Positions 8,667-17,728 of a stretch of DNA of 64,000 nt are shown one piece after another. How positions within the stretch are numbered: the first letter of the stretch is position 1; every line of letters starts with the position of its first letter. Position numbers and translations under genes: made by a program. Under the pieces are notes generated by a model. That model saw nothing but the letters and a program-made list of their open reading frames with translations, was not told the origin of the DNA and made no database searches. Source of the stretch: Actinoplanes sp. SE50/110 (GTDB lineage Bacteria; Actinomycetota; Actinomycetes; Mycobacteriales; Micromonosporaceae); assembly GCF_900119315.1 (NCBI RefSeq), contig NZ_LT827010.1, positions 8,550,001 to 8,614,000 of the forward strand, written 5' to 3'.

Positions 8667-10006
8667 CGTCGTCCGCCCTCGGCCAGCGCTCGCAAGCGGT
8701 GCTCCCATGGTGTCAGTGTGGCCTCCCGGGTGTACCGGTCGGCGTGCTGCAGGGCCGTCTCGAAGGTCGGCCGGTCCAGGTCCCGGGCCGCCTTCGCCGC
8801 GGCGATGAACGACTGGGCGACGTTGTCCGCGTCCAGTTTCCGGCCGTGGAACCAGAGCGGGTACCCGGTGAGCACGTCGGCGGCGGCGATGTCCGGCTCG
8901 TGCACCGAGACGATCGGCTTGCCGGTCGCCATGTACTCGAACACCTTGCCCGAGGTCACGAACTTCGCCCCGGGCACGCAGAAGACCAGCCCGTCGGTCT
9001 TCGCGTAGACCTCGGCCGCCTCGGTCTTGGAGAACGCGCCGCGATACACCACACCGGTGTCCGGGCTCTCCCCCAGCCGCGGCCGGATGGCCGCCGCCTC
9101 GTGCGGGAAGAAGCCGAGGTGGCCGTGGATGTCGAGGTTCGCGTCGGCCAGCAGCGGGTGCTGGCGGGCCAGCTTCCAGCCGTTGACCAGGACCTCCAGC
9201 GGCAGGTACGGGGTGACCGTGCCGAGGTAGCTGAAGTGCAGCGGCCGGTTCGGGTCGCTGGGCCGGTAGTCCGGGCGGCCGAGCAGCTCGGGCTCCCAGC
9301 CGTTCGGGACGACCTCCATCCGGTCGGCCGCGAACTTGTAGCGGTCCTGGTACCACCGCCGCATGCCGTCGTTCACGAAGACGATCTCGCCGGCGTCCCG
9401 CAGGACCCGCTCCTCCCAGTTCATCATCAGGCCGCCCTCGGGGAAGCGGATCTCCTCGGTGAACTGGTTGAAGGTCCAGGCGTCCCGGAAGTCGACCACG
9501 TATGGGATCCGGAACAGCTTGCCCAGATAGTGCGCGGCGGCGAACGAGACGAACGGGTTGCCGGTGGCGAGCACCAGGTCGAAGCGGGCCTTGCGGTGCC
9601 GGGCCACGGCGGTGCGCATCACGCCGGGGACCCAGCCGATGTAGTGCTCGCCGAAGATCCGCTTCTGCGACTCCTGGTACAGCCGGCTCGCCACGCTCGG
9701 GAACATCCGGCGGAACGTGCTGAACCGGCGTACGTCGTGCTCGTAGTTGTAGGTGTTCATCGGGGGTCGTTCCACGTGGATCCGGGGGTCGACCGTGGCC
9801 TCCAGCGCCGGGTCCGCGGCGCCTTCGAGGTGGTACTCGAAGAACTCGCGGGGCGCGGTCAGCACGGTGACGTCCCAGCCCGCCTGAGCCAGGTGATTGG
9901 CGGTCGCGCGGGCGCGGAACACGCCGCTCGCCCGGCTCGGCGGGAAGTAGAACGACAGGTACAGCACCCGGGGCGGGCGCGACTCCGAGAACTTGCCGGT
10001 CATCAC
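8663..10006 (-). CDS. Glycosyltransferase, GT4-like
   Basis: 447 aa from GTG 10006 (overlapping the upstream TGA as GTGA), or 446 aa from the adjacent ATG at 10003. The N-terminus PRVLYLSFYFPPSRASGVFRA is typical of acceptor-binding domains of WbuB-like GT4 enzymes; FDLVLATGNPFVSFAAA, YVVDFRDAW and FVNDGMRRWYQDRY follow. The C-terminal domain has LHFSYLGTVTPYLPLEVL and AKTDGLVFCVPG..FVTSGKVFEYMATGKPIVSV, with the donor-binding glutamate in FEYMA. It sits between the oxidoreductase and the large GT4 in a tightly overlapping operon, so the same repeat unit is probably their common product. Confidence 0.87.
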   Translation of the reverse strand: MMTGKFSESRPPRVLYLSFYFPPSRASGVFRARATANHLAQAGWDVTVLTAPREFFEYHLEGAADPALEATVDPRIHVERPPMNTYNYEHDVRRFSTFRRMFPSVASRLYQESQKRIFGEHYIGWVPGVMRTAVARHRKARFDLVLATGNPFVSFAAAHYLGKLFRIPYVVDFRDAWTFNQFTEEIRFPEGGLMMNWEERVLRDAGEIVFVNDGMRRWYQDRYKFAADRMEVVPNGWEPELLGRPDYRPSDPNRPLHFSYLGTVTPYLPLEVLVNGWKLARQHPLLADANLDIHGHLGFFPHEAAAIRPRLGESPDTGVVYRGAFSKTEAAEVYAKTDGLVFCVPGAKFVTSGKVFEYMATGKPIVSVHEPDIAAADVLTGYPLWFHGRKLDADNVAQSFIAAAKAARDLDRPTFETALQHADRYTREATLTPWEHRLRALAEGGRR

Positions 10007-11004
10007 TCGCCCTGGGCCGGCAACACGGGAACGGTGATGCCCTCGCGTGCGGACTTCAGCACCGCCGCCGCCACCTGCACGGTGCGCATGCCCTGGCGCA
10101 GCGACACGATGTCGCTCTGCTTGCCCTCCACCGCGTCCCGGAACCGCTCGTGCTCGACGAGCAGCGGCTCACGCTTCGGGATCGCGTAGCGGACCATGTC
10201 GCCCTCGGCCACGCCGCGGAACGCGCGCAGCGCCTCCCACTCGGTGCCGAACGCGCCGTTGGCGTAGAAGGTCAGGTCGGCGGTGAGCGTGTCGGCCACG
10301 AAGCTGCCCCGCTCGCCGGTGATCACGGTGGACCGCTCCTTGAACGGGCTCAGCCAGTTCACCAGGTGGTTGGCGACCACGCCGCCGGACAGACCGGCCA
10401 CCACCGAGACCATGTCCTCGTGCGGGCGGCCGCTGCGCGACACGGTCTGCGCGGCGACCTGCTCGTACGGCTTGCCGGTGACCCACGCGGTCAGGTCGAT
10501 GTCGTGGGTGGCCAGGTCCATCACCACGCCGACGTCGGCGATCCGGCCCGGGAACGGGCCCTGCCGCCGGGTCACAATCTGGTAGATGTCACCCAGCTCG
10601 CCGGCCTCCAGGCGGGTCCGCAGGCTCTGCAGCGCCGGGTTGTACCGCTCGATGTGACCGACCGCGCCGACCAGGCCCTTCGCCTCGAACGCGGCGACCA
10701 GCCGCTCGGCCGCCTCGACCGAGGGCGCCAGCGGCTTCTCGATCAGGGCGTGCACGCCGTCGGCGGCCAGCCGCAGGCCGATCTCCTCGTGCAGGCCGGT
10801 CGGGCAGGCCACCACGGCGTAGTCCGGCTTCAGGGCGAGCAGCTCGTCCAGCTCGGCGACGACCGGAACCCCGTGCGGGCCGGTCGCGCCGGGCGCCGGG
10901 TCCAGGATGCCGACCAGGTCGACCCCGTCCAGCAGGGACAACACCCGGGCGTGGTTGCGCCCCATGGCGCCCAGCCCGATCAGAACGGCGCGCAGCCCGC
11001 TCAT
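10003..11004 (-). CDS. Gfo/Idh/MocA oxidoreductase, UDP-GlcNAc-uronate 3-dehydrogenase (WbpB/WlbA-like)
   Basis: 333 aa. An NAD-binding Rossmann motif opens the protein (AVLIGLGAMGRNHARVLS), followed by the family motif IEKPLAPSVEAAERL, whose lysine belongs to the EKP signature, and VGHIERYNPALQSL. It would oxidise C3 of UDP-GlcNAc-uronic acid to the 3-keto sugar for the adjacent aminotransferase. The start ATG at 11004 overlaps the aminotransferase stop as ATGA; longer upstream starts would lie inside that gene. Related sugar 3-dehydrogenases for other deoxysugars are an alternative. Confidence 0.85.
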   Translation of the reverse strand: MSGLRAVLIGLGAMGRNHARVLSLLDGVDLVGILDPAPGATGPHGVPVVAELDELLALKPDYAVVACPTGLHEEIGLRLAADGVHALIEKPLAPSVEAAERLVAAFEAKGLVGAVGHIERYNPALQSLRTRLEAGELGDIYQIVTRRQGPFPGRIADVGVVMDLATHDIDLTAWVTGKPYEQVAAQTVSRSGRPHEDMVSVVAGLSGGVVANHLVNWLSPFKERSTVITGERGSFVADTLTADLTFYANGAFGTEWEALRAFRGVAEGDMVRYAIPKREPLLVEHERFRDAVEGKQSDIVSLRQGMRTVQVAAAVLKSAREGITVPVLPAQGE

Positions 11005-12110
11005 GCGGCCACCGCCGCGGCCTCGTTCACGGCCACGACGATCCGGTCCAGGTCCTCCTGGGTGAGGCTGGGGAAGACCGGCAGCGAGACGACCTCCGCG
11101 GCCGCCTTCTCCGTCTCCGGCAGCTTCCACGGGCCGACCTGGCCGTCCTCGGTCAGGTACGGCCGGAGGCGGTGGATCGGGATCGGGTAGTACACCGCGT
11201 TGCCGATGCCCCGCTCGGTGAGGGCGGCCTGGAAGGCGTCCCGGTCCCCGGCGAAGCGGATCGTGTACTGGTGGAAGACGTGCTCGACGCCCTCGCCGAC
11301 GGCCGGCACGGTGACCCCGGTCAGGTTCGCGCTCAGGTACGCCGCGTTCTCCTGCCGCTTGCGGGTCCAGCCGCCCAGCTTGCCCAGCTGCACCCGGCCG
11401 ATCGCCGCGGCCACGTCGGTGAGCCGCATGTTCGCGCCGACGATCTCGTTCTGGTACCGCTGCTCCATGCCCTGGTTGCGCAGCAGGCGCAGCTTGCGCG
11501 CGAACTCGGCGTCGGCGGTGGTGATCATGCCGCCCTCGAGCGAGTGCATGTTCTTGGTGGGGTAGAAGCTGAAGCAGCCGGCCAGGCCGAACGCGCCGGC
11601 CGGGGTGCCGTTCAGGCCGGCGGCGTGGGCCTGCGCGGCGTCCTCGATCACCTGCAGGCCGTGCGCCTCGGCGAGCGGCATGATCCGGTCCATCGCGGCG
11701 GGGTGGCCGTACAGGTGCACCGGCATGATCGCGACGGTGCGCGGGGTGATGGCCGCGGCCACCGCGTCCGGGTCGATGCAGAAGGTCACCGGGTCGATGT
11801 CGGCGAACACCGGGGTGGCGCCGGCCAGCCGGACCGCGTTGGCCGACGCGGCGAACGAGAACGACGGGACGATCACCTCGTCGCCCGGCTTGAGGTCGAG
11901 CGCCAGCAGCGACAGCTGCAGCGCCGACGTCCCCGAGTTGACCGCCACGCAGTGACGCCCCTCGACCAGCTCACCGAACTCACGCTCGAAGCCCGCGACC
12001 TCCGGGCCCTGAATCACCATGCCGCTGCGCATCACTCGGACCGCGGCCTCGATCTCCTCTTCACCGATCACGGGGCGAGCGGCGGGAATGGCAGGCTGGG
12101 AGCCCGTCAT
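11001..12110 (-). CDS. DegT/DnrJ/EryC1/StrS sugar aminotransferase (WbpE/WlbC-like)
   Basis: 369 aa, standard length for PLP-dependent sugar aminotransferases. Visible landmarks are NSGTSALQLSLLAL (phosphate-binding loop), EVIVPSFSFAASANAV, VIEDAAQAHAA and the PLP lysine in FSFYPTKNMHSLEGG. Together with the 3-dehydrogenase it would convert the 3-keto uronate sugar nucleotide to the 3-amino sugar using glutamate. AGGAGG lies about 9 nt before the ATG. It is the first gene of the operon aminotransferase-oxidoreductase-GT-GT on the minus strand. Confidence 0.9.
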   Translation of the reverse strand: MTGSQPAIPAARPVIGEEEIEAAVRVMRSGMVIQGPEVAGFEREFGELVEGRHCVAVNSGTSALQLSLLALDLKPGDEVIVPSFSFAASANAVRLAGATPVFADIDPVTFCIDPDAVAAAITPRTVAIMPVHLYGHPAAMDRIMPLAEAHGLQVIEDAAQAHAAGLNGTPAGAFGLAGCFSFYPTKNMHSLEGGMITTADAEFARKLRLLRNQGMEQRYQNEIVGANMRLTDVAAAIGRVQLGKLGGWTRKRQENAAYLSANLTGVTVPAVGEGVEHVFHQYTIRFAGDRDAFQAALTERGIGNAVYYPIPIHRLRPYLTEDGQVGPWKLPETEKAAAEVVSLPVFPSLTQEDLDRIVVAVNEAAAVAA

Positions 12111-12293
12111 GGGCGATCCTCCTGAACAAGAGTGAGGTTTGCGGAGGGACGCGTCACTCCCCGCAACGACGCCCGTTGGTTCGATGGTGGCATGGCGTCG
12201 GCCGCGCGTCGTCGGCGGCGCACGACATGGTACAGCATTCTCCCTTGCTACCGATTTCTCAGCGCGGCGCGCGCGAGGCCGGCCGGGCGGTCC

Positions 12294-12299
12294 TACGCT
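12294..12299 (+). promoter_or_regulatory. Candidate -10 box (TACGCT) of a leaderless promoter
   Basis: TACGCT ends 8 nt before the Nudix gene's ATG at 12308, with no ribosome-binding site between. It fits the leaderless architecture common in actinobacteria. Confidence 0.35.
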
Positions 12300-12307
12300 G
12301 CCCTGTC

Positions 12308-12796
12308 ATGCGGTCCATCCTCGCTACGCTCGGTTACGTCCTGTCTCCCGGTGGTGATCGGATTCTGATGATCCGCCGCGACACCCGGCCCGACGACCTG
12401 CATTACGGCTATTACAACGGTCTGGGCGGCAAATTGCACCCGGACGAGGACGTGGTCGCCGGAATGCGCCGCGAGATCGCCGAGGAGGCCGGCCTCGAGT
12501 GCCACCGGGTCGACCTGGCCGGCACCGTCTCCTGGCCCGGCTTCGGGCGCGACGGGGAGAACTGGTTCGGCTTCCTGTTCCGGATCCCGGAGTGGTCCGG
12601 CACGCCGCTGACCGGCAACCCGGAGGGGTCGCTGCACTGGATGGCGGTCGCCGACGTGCTGGCCGGCCGGGTACCCATGTGGGAGTCCGACCGGCACTTC
12701 CTGCCCCTGGTCTTCGCCGAGCAGCCGCGGGTGTTCCACGGCGTGATGCCGTTCGCCGGCGGGAAAGCCCAGTCGTGGGGTTACACGACGGGGTGA
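12308..12796 (+). CDS. Nudix hydrolase (MutT-like, 8-oxo-dGTP diphosphatase type)
   Basis: 162 aa. Residues 41-63 form a perfect Nudix box, G-x5-E-x7-REIAEEAGL, the Mg2+-binding site of nucleoside-diphosphate-X hydrolases. Family members like this (short, MutT/MTH1 type) usually sanitise oxidised nucleotides; the exact substrate is uncertain. I chose ATG 12308 because the conserved strand (SILATLGYVLSPGGDRIL) begins directly after it and upstream in-frame codons look non-coding. The gene stands alone, converging on upp. Confidence 0.85.
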   Translation: MRSILATLGYVLSPGGDRILMIRRDTRPDDLHYGYYNGLGGKLHPDEDVVAGMRREIAEEAGLECHRVDLAGTVSWPGFGRDGENWFGFLFRIPEWSGTPLTGNPEGSLHWMAVADVLAGRVPMWESDRHFLPLVFAEQPRVFHGVMPFAGGKAQSWGYTTG

Positions 12797-12829
12797 GGGC
12801 CCACGGCGTACCGCCGCAAGCCGTTGATC

Positions 12830-13483
12830 TCAGAAGCGGCGCATGCCGCCGAACTGACGGTCACCGGCGTCGCCCAGACCGGGCACGATGTAGGCCTTCT
12901 CGTTGAGACCCTGGTCGATCGACGCGGTGACCAGGCGCAGCGGCAGGTCGGAGGCGGCCAGGCGGTCGACACCCTCCGGCGCGGCCAGCACGCAGCAGAT
13001 GATGATGTCGGTGCAGCCGCGGTCGGCCAGCAGCCGGCAGCAGTGCAGCAGCGAACCGCCGGTGGCCAGCATCGGGTCGAGGACCAGCACCGGCTGGCCG
13101 GCCAGATCGGCCGGGAGCGACTCCATGTACGCCCGGGGCTCGTGCGTCTCCTCGTCGCGCGCCAGGCCGACGAAGCCCATCGACGACTCCGGCAGCAGCG
13201 CCAGCGCGGCGTCGGCCATCCCCAGCCCGGCCCGCAACACCGGGACGATCAGCGGCGGATTGGCCAGCCGGGTGCCCTCGGTCGCCGCGACCGGGGTCTG
13301 GATCGGGAACTTCTCGACCGCGAAGAGGCGGGCGGCCTCGTAGACCACCATCGTGGTCAGCTCGTGCAGCGAGGCGCGGAAGACCCCGGACTCGGTCTCG
13401 GACCGGCGCATCGCGGTGAGCCGGGTCTGGGCCAGCGGGTGATCTACGACAAGGACGTCCACGGCGATCAACCTACCGTTCAT
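12830..13483 (-). CDS. upp: Uracil phosphoribosyltransferase
   Basis: 217 aa from ATG 13483; GTG 13462 (210 aa, beginning VDVLVVDHPLAQ) matches the usual family N-terminus better and may be the true start. The enzyme makes UMP from uracil and PRPP. The PRPP-binding loop VLVLDPMLATGGS is clear, as are PLIVPVLRAGLGM and the C-terminal PGLGDAGDRQFG. It is divergent from deoC across about 40 bp. With the uracil-releasing enzymes elsewhere in the window it completes pyrimidine salvage. Confidence 0.95.
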   Translation of the reverse strand: MNGRLIAVDVLVVDHPLAQTRLTAMRRSETESGVFRASLHELTTMVVYEAARLFAVEKFPIQTPVAATEGTRLANPPLIVPVLRAGLGMADAALALLPESSMGFVGLARDEETHEPRAYMESLPADLAGQPVLVLDPMLATGGSLLHCCRLLADRGCTDIIICCVLAAPEGVDRLAASDLPLRLVTASIDQGLNEKAYIVPGLGDAGDRQFGGMRRF

Positions 13484-13509
13484 TCAAGATCAACTGACCT
13501 CGGGTCGCA

Positions 13510-13515
13510 TAGAAT
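13510..13515 (+). promoter_or_regulatory. -10 box (TAGAAT) of a leaderless promoter for deoC
   Basis: TAGAAT is a near-ideal -10 hexamer and ends exactly 7 nt before the deoC ATG (13523), the spacing at which the start codon itself is the transcription start. No Shine-Dalgarno sequence precedes the ATG. Confidence 0.6.
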
Positions 13516-13522
13516 CAGTCTC

Positions 13523-14452
13523 ATGACTGCGACAGCGTCCATCGGGCTGTCCGATCTCCGCGCCCTCCTGCACGGCCTCCCCGGGGTCGACAAGGTGGGC
13601 GTCGAGGCCAGGGCGGCCGCGCTCGGCACCCGATCGGTGAAGACGAGCAGCAAGGCCCGGGCCATCGACCTGGCGATCCGGATGGTCGACCTGACCACCC
13701 TCGAGGGCGCCGACACGCCCGGCAAGGTGCGCGCGCTGTGCGCCAAGGGACGGCGGCCCGACCCGGCCGACCCGTCCTGCCCCGCGGTCGGCGCGATCTG
13801 CGTCTACCCCGCGATGGTCCCGGTGGCCGCCGAGGCGCTGGCCGGCTCCGGGGTCCACCTGGCCAGCGTGGCCACCGCGTTCCCGTCCGGGCAGGCCCCG
13901 CTCGAGGTGAAACTCGCCGACACCCGGGCCGCGGTCGCGGCCGGGGCCGACGAGATCGACATGGTGATCAGCCGGGGCGCGTTCCTGGCCGGCGACTACA
14001 CCCGGGTGTTCGACGAGATCGTCGCGGTGAAGGAAGCCTGCGGCGGCGCCCACCTCAAGGTCATCCTGGAGACCGGCGAGCTGGCGACGTACGACAACGT
14101 CCGCCGCGCGTCCTGGCTGGCGATGCTGGCCGGGGCCGACTTCATCAAGACCTCCACCGGCAAGGTGTCGGTCAACGCCACGCTGCCGATCACCCTGGTG
14201 ATGCTGGAGGCGGTCCGCGACTTCCGGGCACGGCACGGGCGGCAGGTCGGGGTGAAGCCGGCCGGCGGGATCAAGAACACCAAGGACGCGATCAAATACC
14301 TGGTGCTGATCAACGAGACGGTCGGCGACGACTGGCTCAGCCCGGACTGGTTCCGGTTCGGAGCCTCCTCGCTGCTCAACGATCTGCTGATGCAGCGCAC
14401 CAAGCTGGCCACCGGGCACTACTCCGGTCCTGACTACTTCACCCTGGACTGA
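13523..14452 (+). CDS. deoC: Deoxyribose-phosphate aldolase
   Basis: 309 aa class I aldolase that splits 2-deoxyribose 5-phosphate into glyceraldehyde 3-phosphate and acetaldehyde. The Schiff-base lysine lies in FIKTSTGKVS; GADEIDMVISRGAF and KVILETGEL form the barrel's active-site strands, and VGVKPAGGIK the phosphate-binding one. The N-terminal ~50 residues (KTSSKARAIDLAIRMVDLTTLEG) are the extension seen in long actinobacterial DeoC. It probably forms an operon with the aldehyde dehydrogenase 6 nt downstream, which could oxidise the acetaldehyde released. Confidence 0.95.
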   Translation: MTATASIGLSDLRALLHGLPGVDKVGVEARAAALGTRSVKTSSKARAIDLAIRMVDLTTLEGADTPGKVRALCAKGRRPDPADPSCPAVGAICVYPAMVPVAAEALAGSGVHLASVATAFPSGQAPLEVKLADTRAAVAAGADEIDMVISRGAFLAGDYTRVFDEIVAVKEACGGAHLKVILETGELATYDNVRRASWLAMLAGADFIKTSTGKVSVNATLPITLVMLEAVRDFRARHGRQVGVKPAGGIKNTKDAIKYLVLINETVGDDWLSPDWFRFGASSLLNDLLMQRTKLATGHYSGPDYFTLD

Positions 14453-14458
14453 GGGGCC

Positions 14459-15869
<1,411 letters not shown>

Positions 15870-15877
<8 letters not shown>

Positions 15878-16709
15878 GTCAGCGAAGCTCGTGGAGCCGG
15901 CGGCGACCCCCCGGCTCACCGTGCGCAAGACGTACAAGCTCTACATCGGCGGCAAGTTCCCGCGCAGCGAATCAGGACGGACGTTCGTGGCAGACGGCGA
16001 CAACGTGGCCCTCGCCTCCCGCAAGGACGCCCGCGACGCGGTGGTGGCGGCCCGGGCCGCACAGCCCGGGTGGGCCGGCGCCACGGCGTACAACCGCGGT
16101 CAGATCCTGTATCGGATCGCCGAGATGGTCGAGGCGCGGCGGGCCGAGTTCACCGGCCTCGGCGTGCCCGCGGCCGAGGTGGACGCCGCGATCGACCGCT
16201 GGATCTGGTACGCCGGCTGGTCCGACAAGATCGCCCAGGTGGCCGGCGGGGCGAACCCGGTGGCCGGGCCGTTCTTCAACATCTCCGCGCCGGAGCCCAC
16301 CGGGGTGGTCGCCGTCGTCGCGCCGGCCGGCCTGCTCGGACTGGTCAGCGTGCTGGCCCCGGCGATCGTGACCGGGAACACGACCGTGGTGCTGGCCGCC
16401 GACCCGCAGATCGCGATCACCCTGGCCGAGGTGCTGGCCACCTCGGACGTGCCCGGCGGCGTGGTCAACATCCTGACCGGGGCGTACGCCGAGACCGCCC
16501 CGTGGCTGGCCGCGCACGCCGACGTCAACGCCGTCGACCTCACCGGCGCCGCGCCCTCGGTGGCAGCCGAACTCGAACGCACCGCCGCCGGCACGCTCAA
16601 GCGGGTGATCCGCCCCGCGGAGCAGCCTGATTTCCTGGCTGACCCGGGCCTGAAGCCGATGACGTCGTTACTGGAGACGAAGACGGTCTGGCACCCGAAG
16701 GGCTACTGA
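15870..16709 (+). CDS. Half-length aldehyde dehydrogenase-like protein lacking the catalytic cysteine
   Basis: 279 aa from TTG 15870, which has GGAGG about 7 nt upstream and overlaps the stop of the full-length enzyme by 8 nt; GTG 15843 is a longer alternative. It has the ALDH N-terminal and coenzyme-domain strands (KLYIGGKFPRSESGR; GVVAVVAPAGLLGLVSVLAPAIVTGN; GGVVNILTGAYAETAPWLAAHADV) but ends at the position where the catalytic domain should begin: no GxCC-type cysteine and no EIFGP motif. Probably a non-catalytic partner or regulatory subunit of the neighbour rather than a random fragment, because the frame is intact and translationally coupled. Confidence 0.8.
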
Positions 16710-16743
16710 CGGGGCGGGGCCGCTGTCACACAGCGTTGCGGAC

Positions 16744-16749
16744 TAGGGT
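16744..16749 (+). promoter_or_regulatory. Candidate -10 box (TAGGGT)
   Basis: TAGGGT stands 48 nt before the GTG at 16798, leaving room for a short leader that contains the CGGAGG ribosome-binding site. No clear -35 was recognised. Confidence 0.35.
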
Positions 16750-16797
16750 ATGTGCCCGTAGTCACCCGTCCCGCCCAGATCAACCCGGAGGTCAACC

Positions 16798-17664
16798 GTG
16801 ACCAGCCAGTCCGACGAGCCCGAGGCGTCCGCGCCGGTGGCCGAGAAGTCCCAAGCCGAGGGGCTCAACGGGCGTGAGCTCTGGGACGAAGTCCGTGTCG
16901 AGCCGGTCGAGATCGCTCTCCCGGGCGGCGTGGGCCTGACCCTCCGCGCCTACCGGTCGGTCTCCGAGCTGACCCCGACCGAGATCGAGGCCGAGGAGGA
17001 GGACCCGTTCGACACGCGCAAGCGCGCCGCCCTCGACGAGGACGGCGAGGAGGGCGTGATCGTCGACGAGGAGTACGAGGCGCTGCTCGCCGAGGGTGAC
17101 GACGAGGACGAGACGGCTTCCGACGAGAAGGCCGAGTCCGATGACGAGGCGGCGGAGGCGAGCACCCAGCCGGACGATGAGGAAGTACCCATGTTCCTCA
17201 GCCACAAGGGCCGGTTGCTCGCCTTCAAGAACGCCGAGTCGCTGGTCTCCTTCATTCGTTCGGGTGCTCCCCACGATCTCGCACAATTGGACACCTGGGG
17301 TGCCCTGGCCGAGCGGGTACAGTCGAGCGACATCGACCCGCTGCCGGAGGAGCGTTACGAACTCGACCTCGTGGTGGAGAACCTGCGCGGCGGGCACGAC
17401 ACCTGGGATCTGCCGCTGCTCATCGCCGCCGGCGAGGTGGCCCGTGACCTCGGGTACGCGCTTCGGCTCAAGCCGGTGATCCTGGCCCTGTCGCCCGGTT
17501 CCCCGCTCGACGACCTCGACGAGTCCCTCCGCACCGCGCAGAACGGTGGCATGGGCGGATTCTTCGGGCGCCGCCGGCTGAAGAAAATCGGGGCACAACA
17601 GGCGAGTCTCGGCTGGCGTTCGGTGATCGGCAAGATCTCTGCTGCTGTGGACTGGCGTGACTGA
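16798..17664 (+). CDS. Conserved actinobacterial acidic protein, function unknown
   Basis: 288 aa; GTG start with CGGAGG about 8 nt upstream. Residues ~60-130 are a very acidic low-complexity stretch (EEEDPFDTRKRAALDEDGEE, then DDEDETASDEKAESDDEAAE), probably disordered. The C-terminal half looks folded (FLSHKGRLLAFKNAESLVSFIRSG; LDLVVENLRGGHDTWDLPLLI) and ends in SLGWRSVIGKISAAVDWRD. I recall similar proteins in related genera being labelled 'primosomal protein', but nothing here supports that role. It overlaps or abuts the next gene, and the pair is likely co-transcribed. Confidence 0.75.
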   Translation: MTSQSDEPEASAPVAEKSQAEGLNGRELWDEVRVEPVEIALPGGVGLTLRAYRSVSELTPTEIEAEEEDPFDTRKRAALDEDGEEGVIVDEEYEALLAEGDDEDETASDEKAESDDEAAEASTQPDDEEVPMFLSHKGRLLAFKNAESLVSFIRSGAPHDLAQLDTWGALAERVQSSDIDPLPEERYELDLVVENLRGGHDTWDLPLLIAAGEVARDLGYALRLKPVILALSPGSPLDDLDESLRTAQNGGMGGFFGRRRLKKIGAQQASLGWRSVIGKISAAVDWRD

Positions 17665-17728
17665 CCGATTACCAGGGAACATCAGTCCTTGGCCACAGAG
17701 AAGCACTCCCGGGGAGGAGGACGACGCC

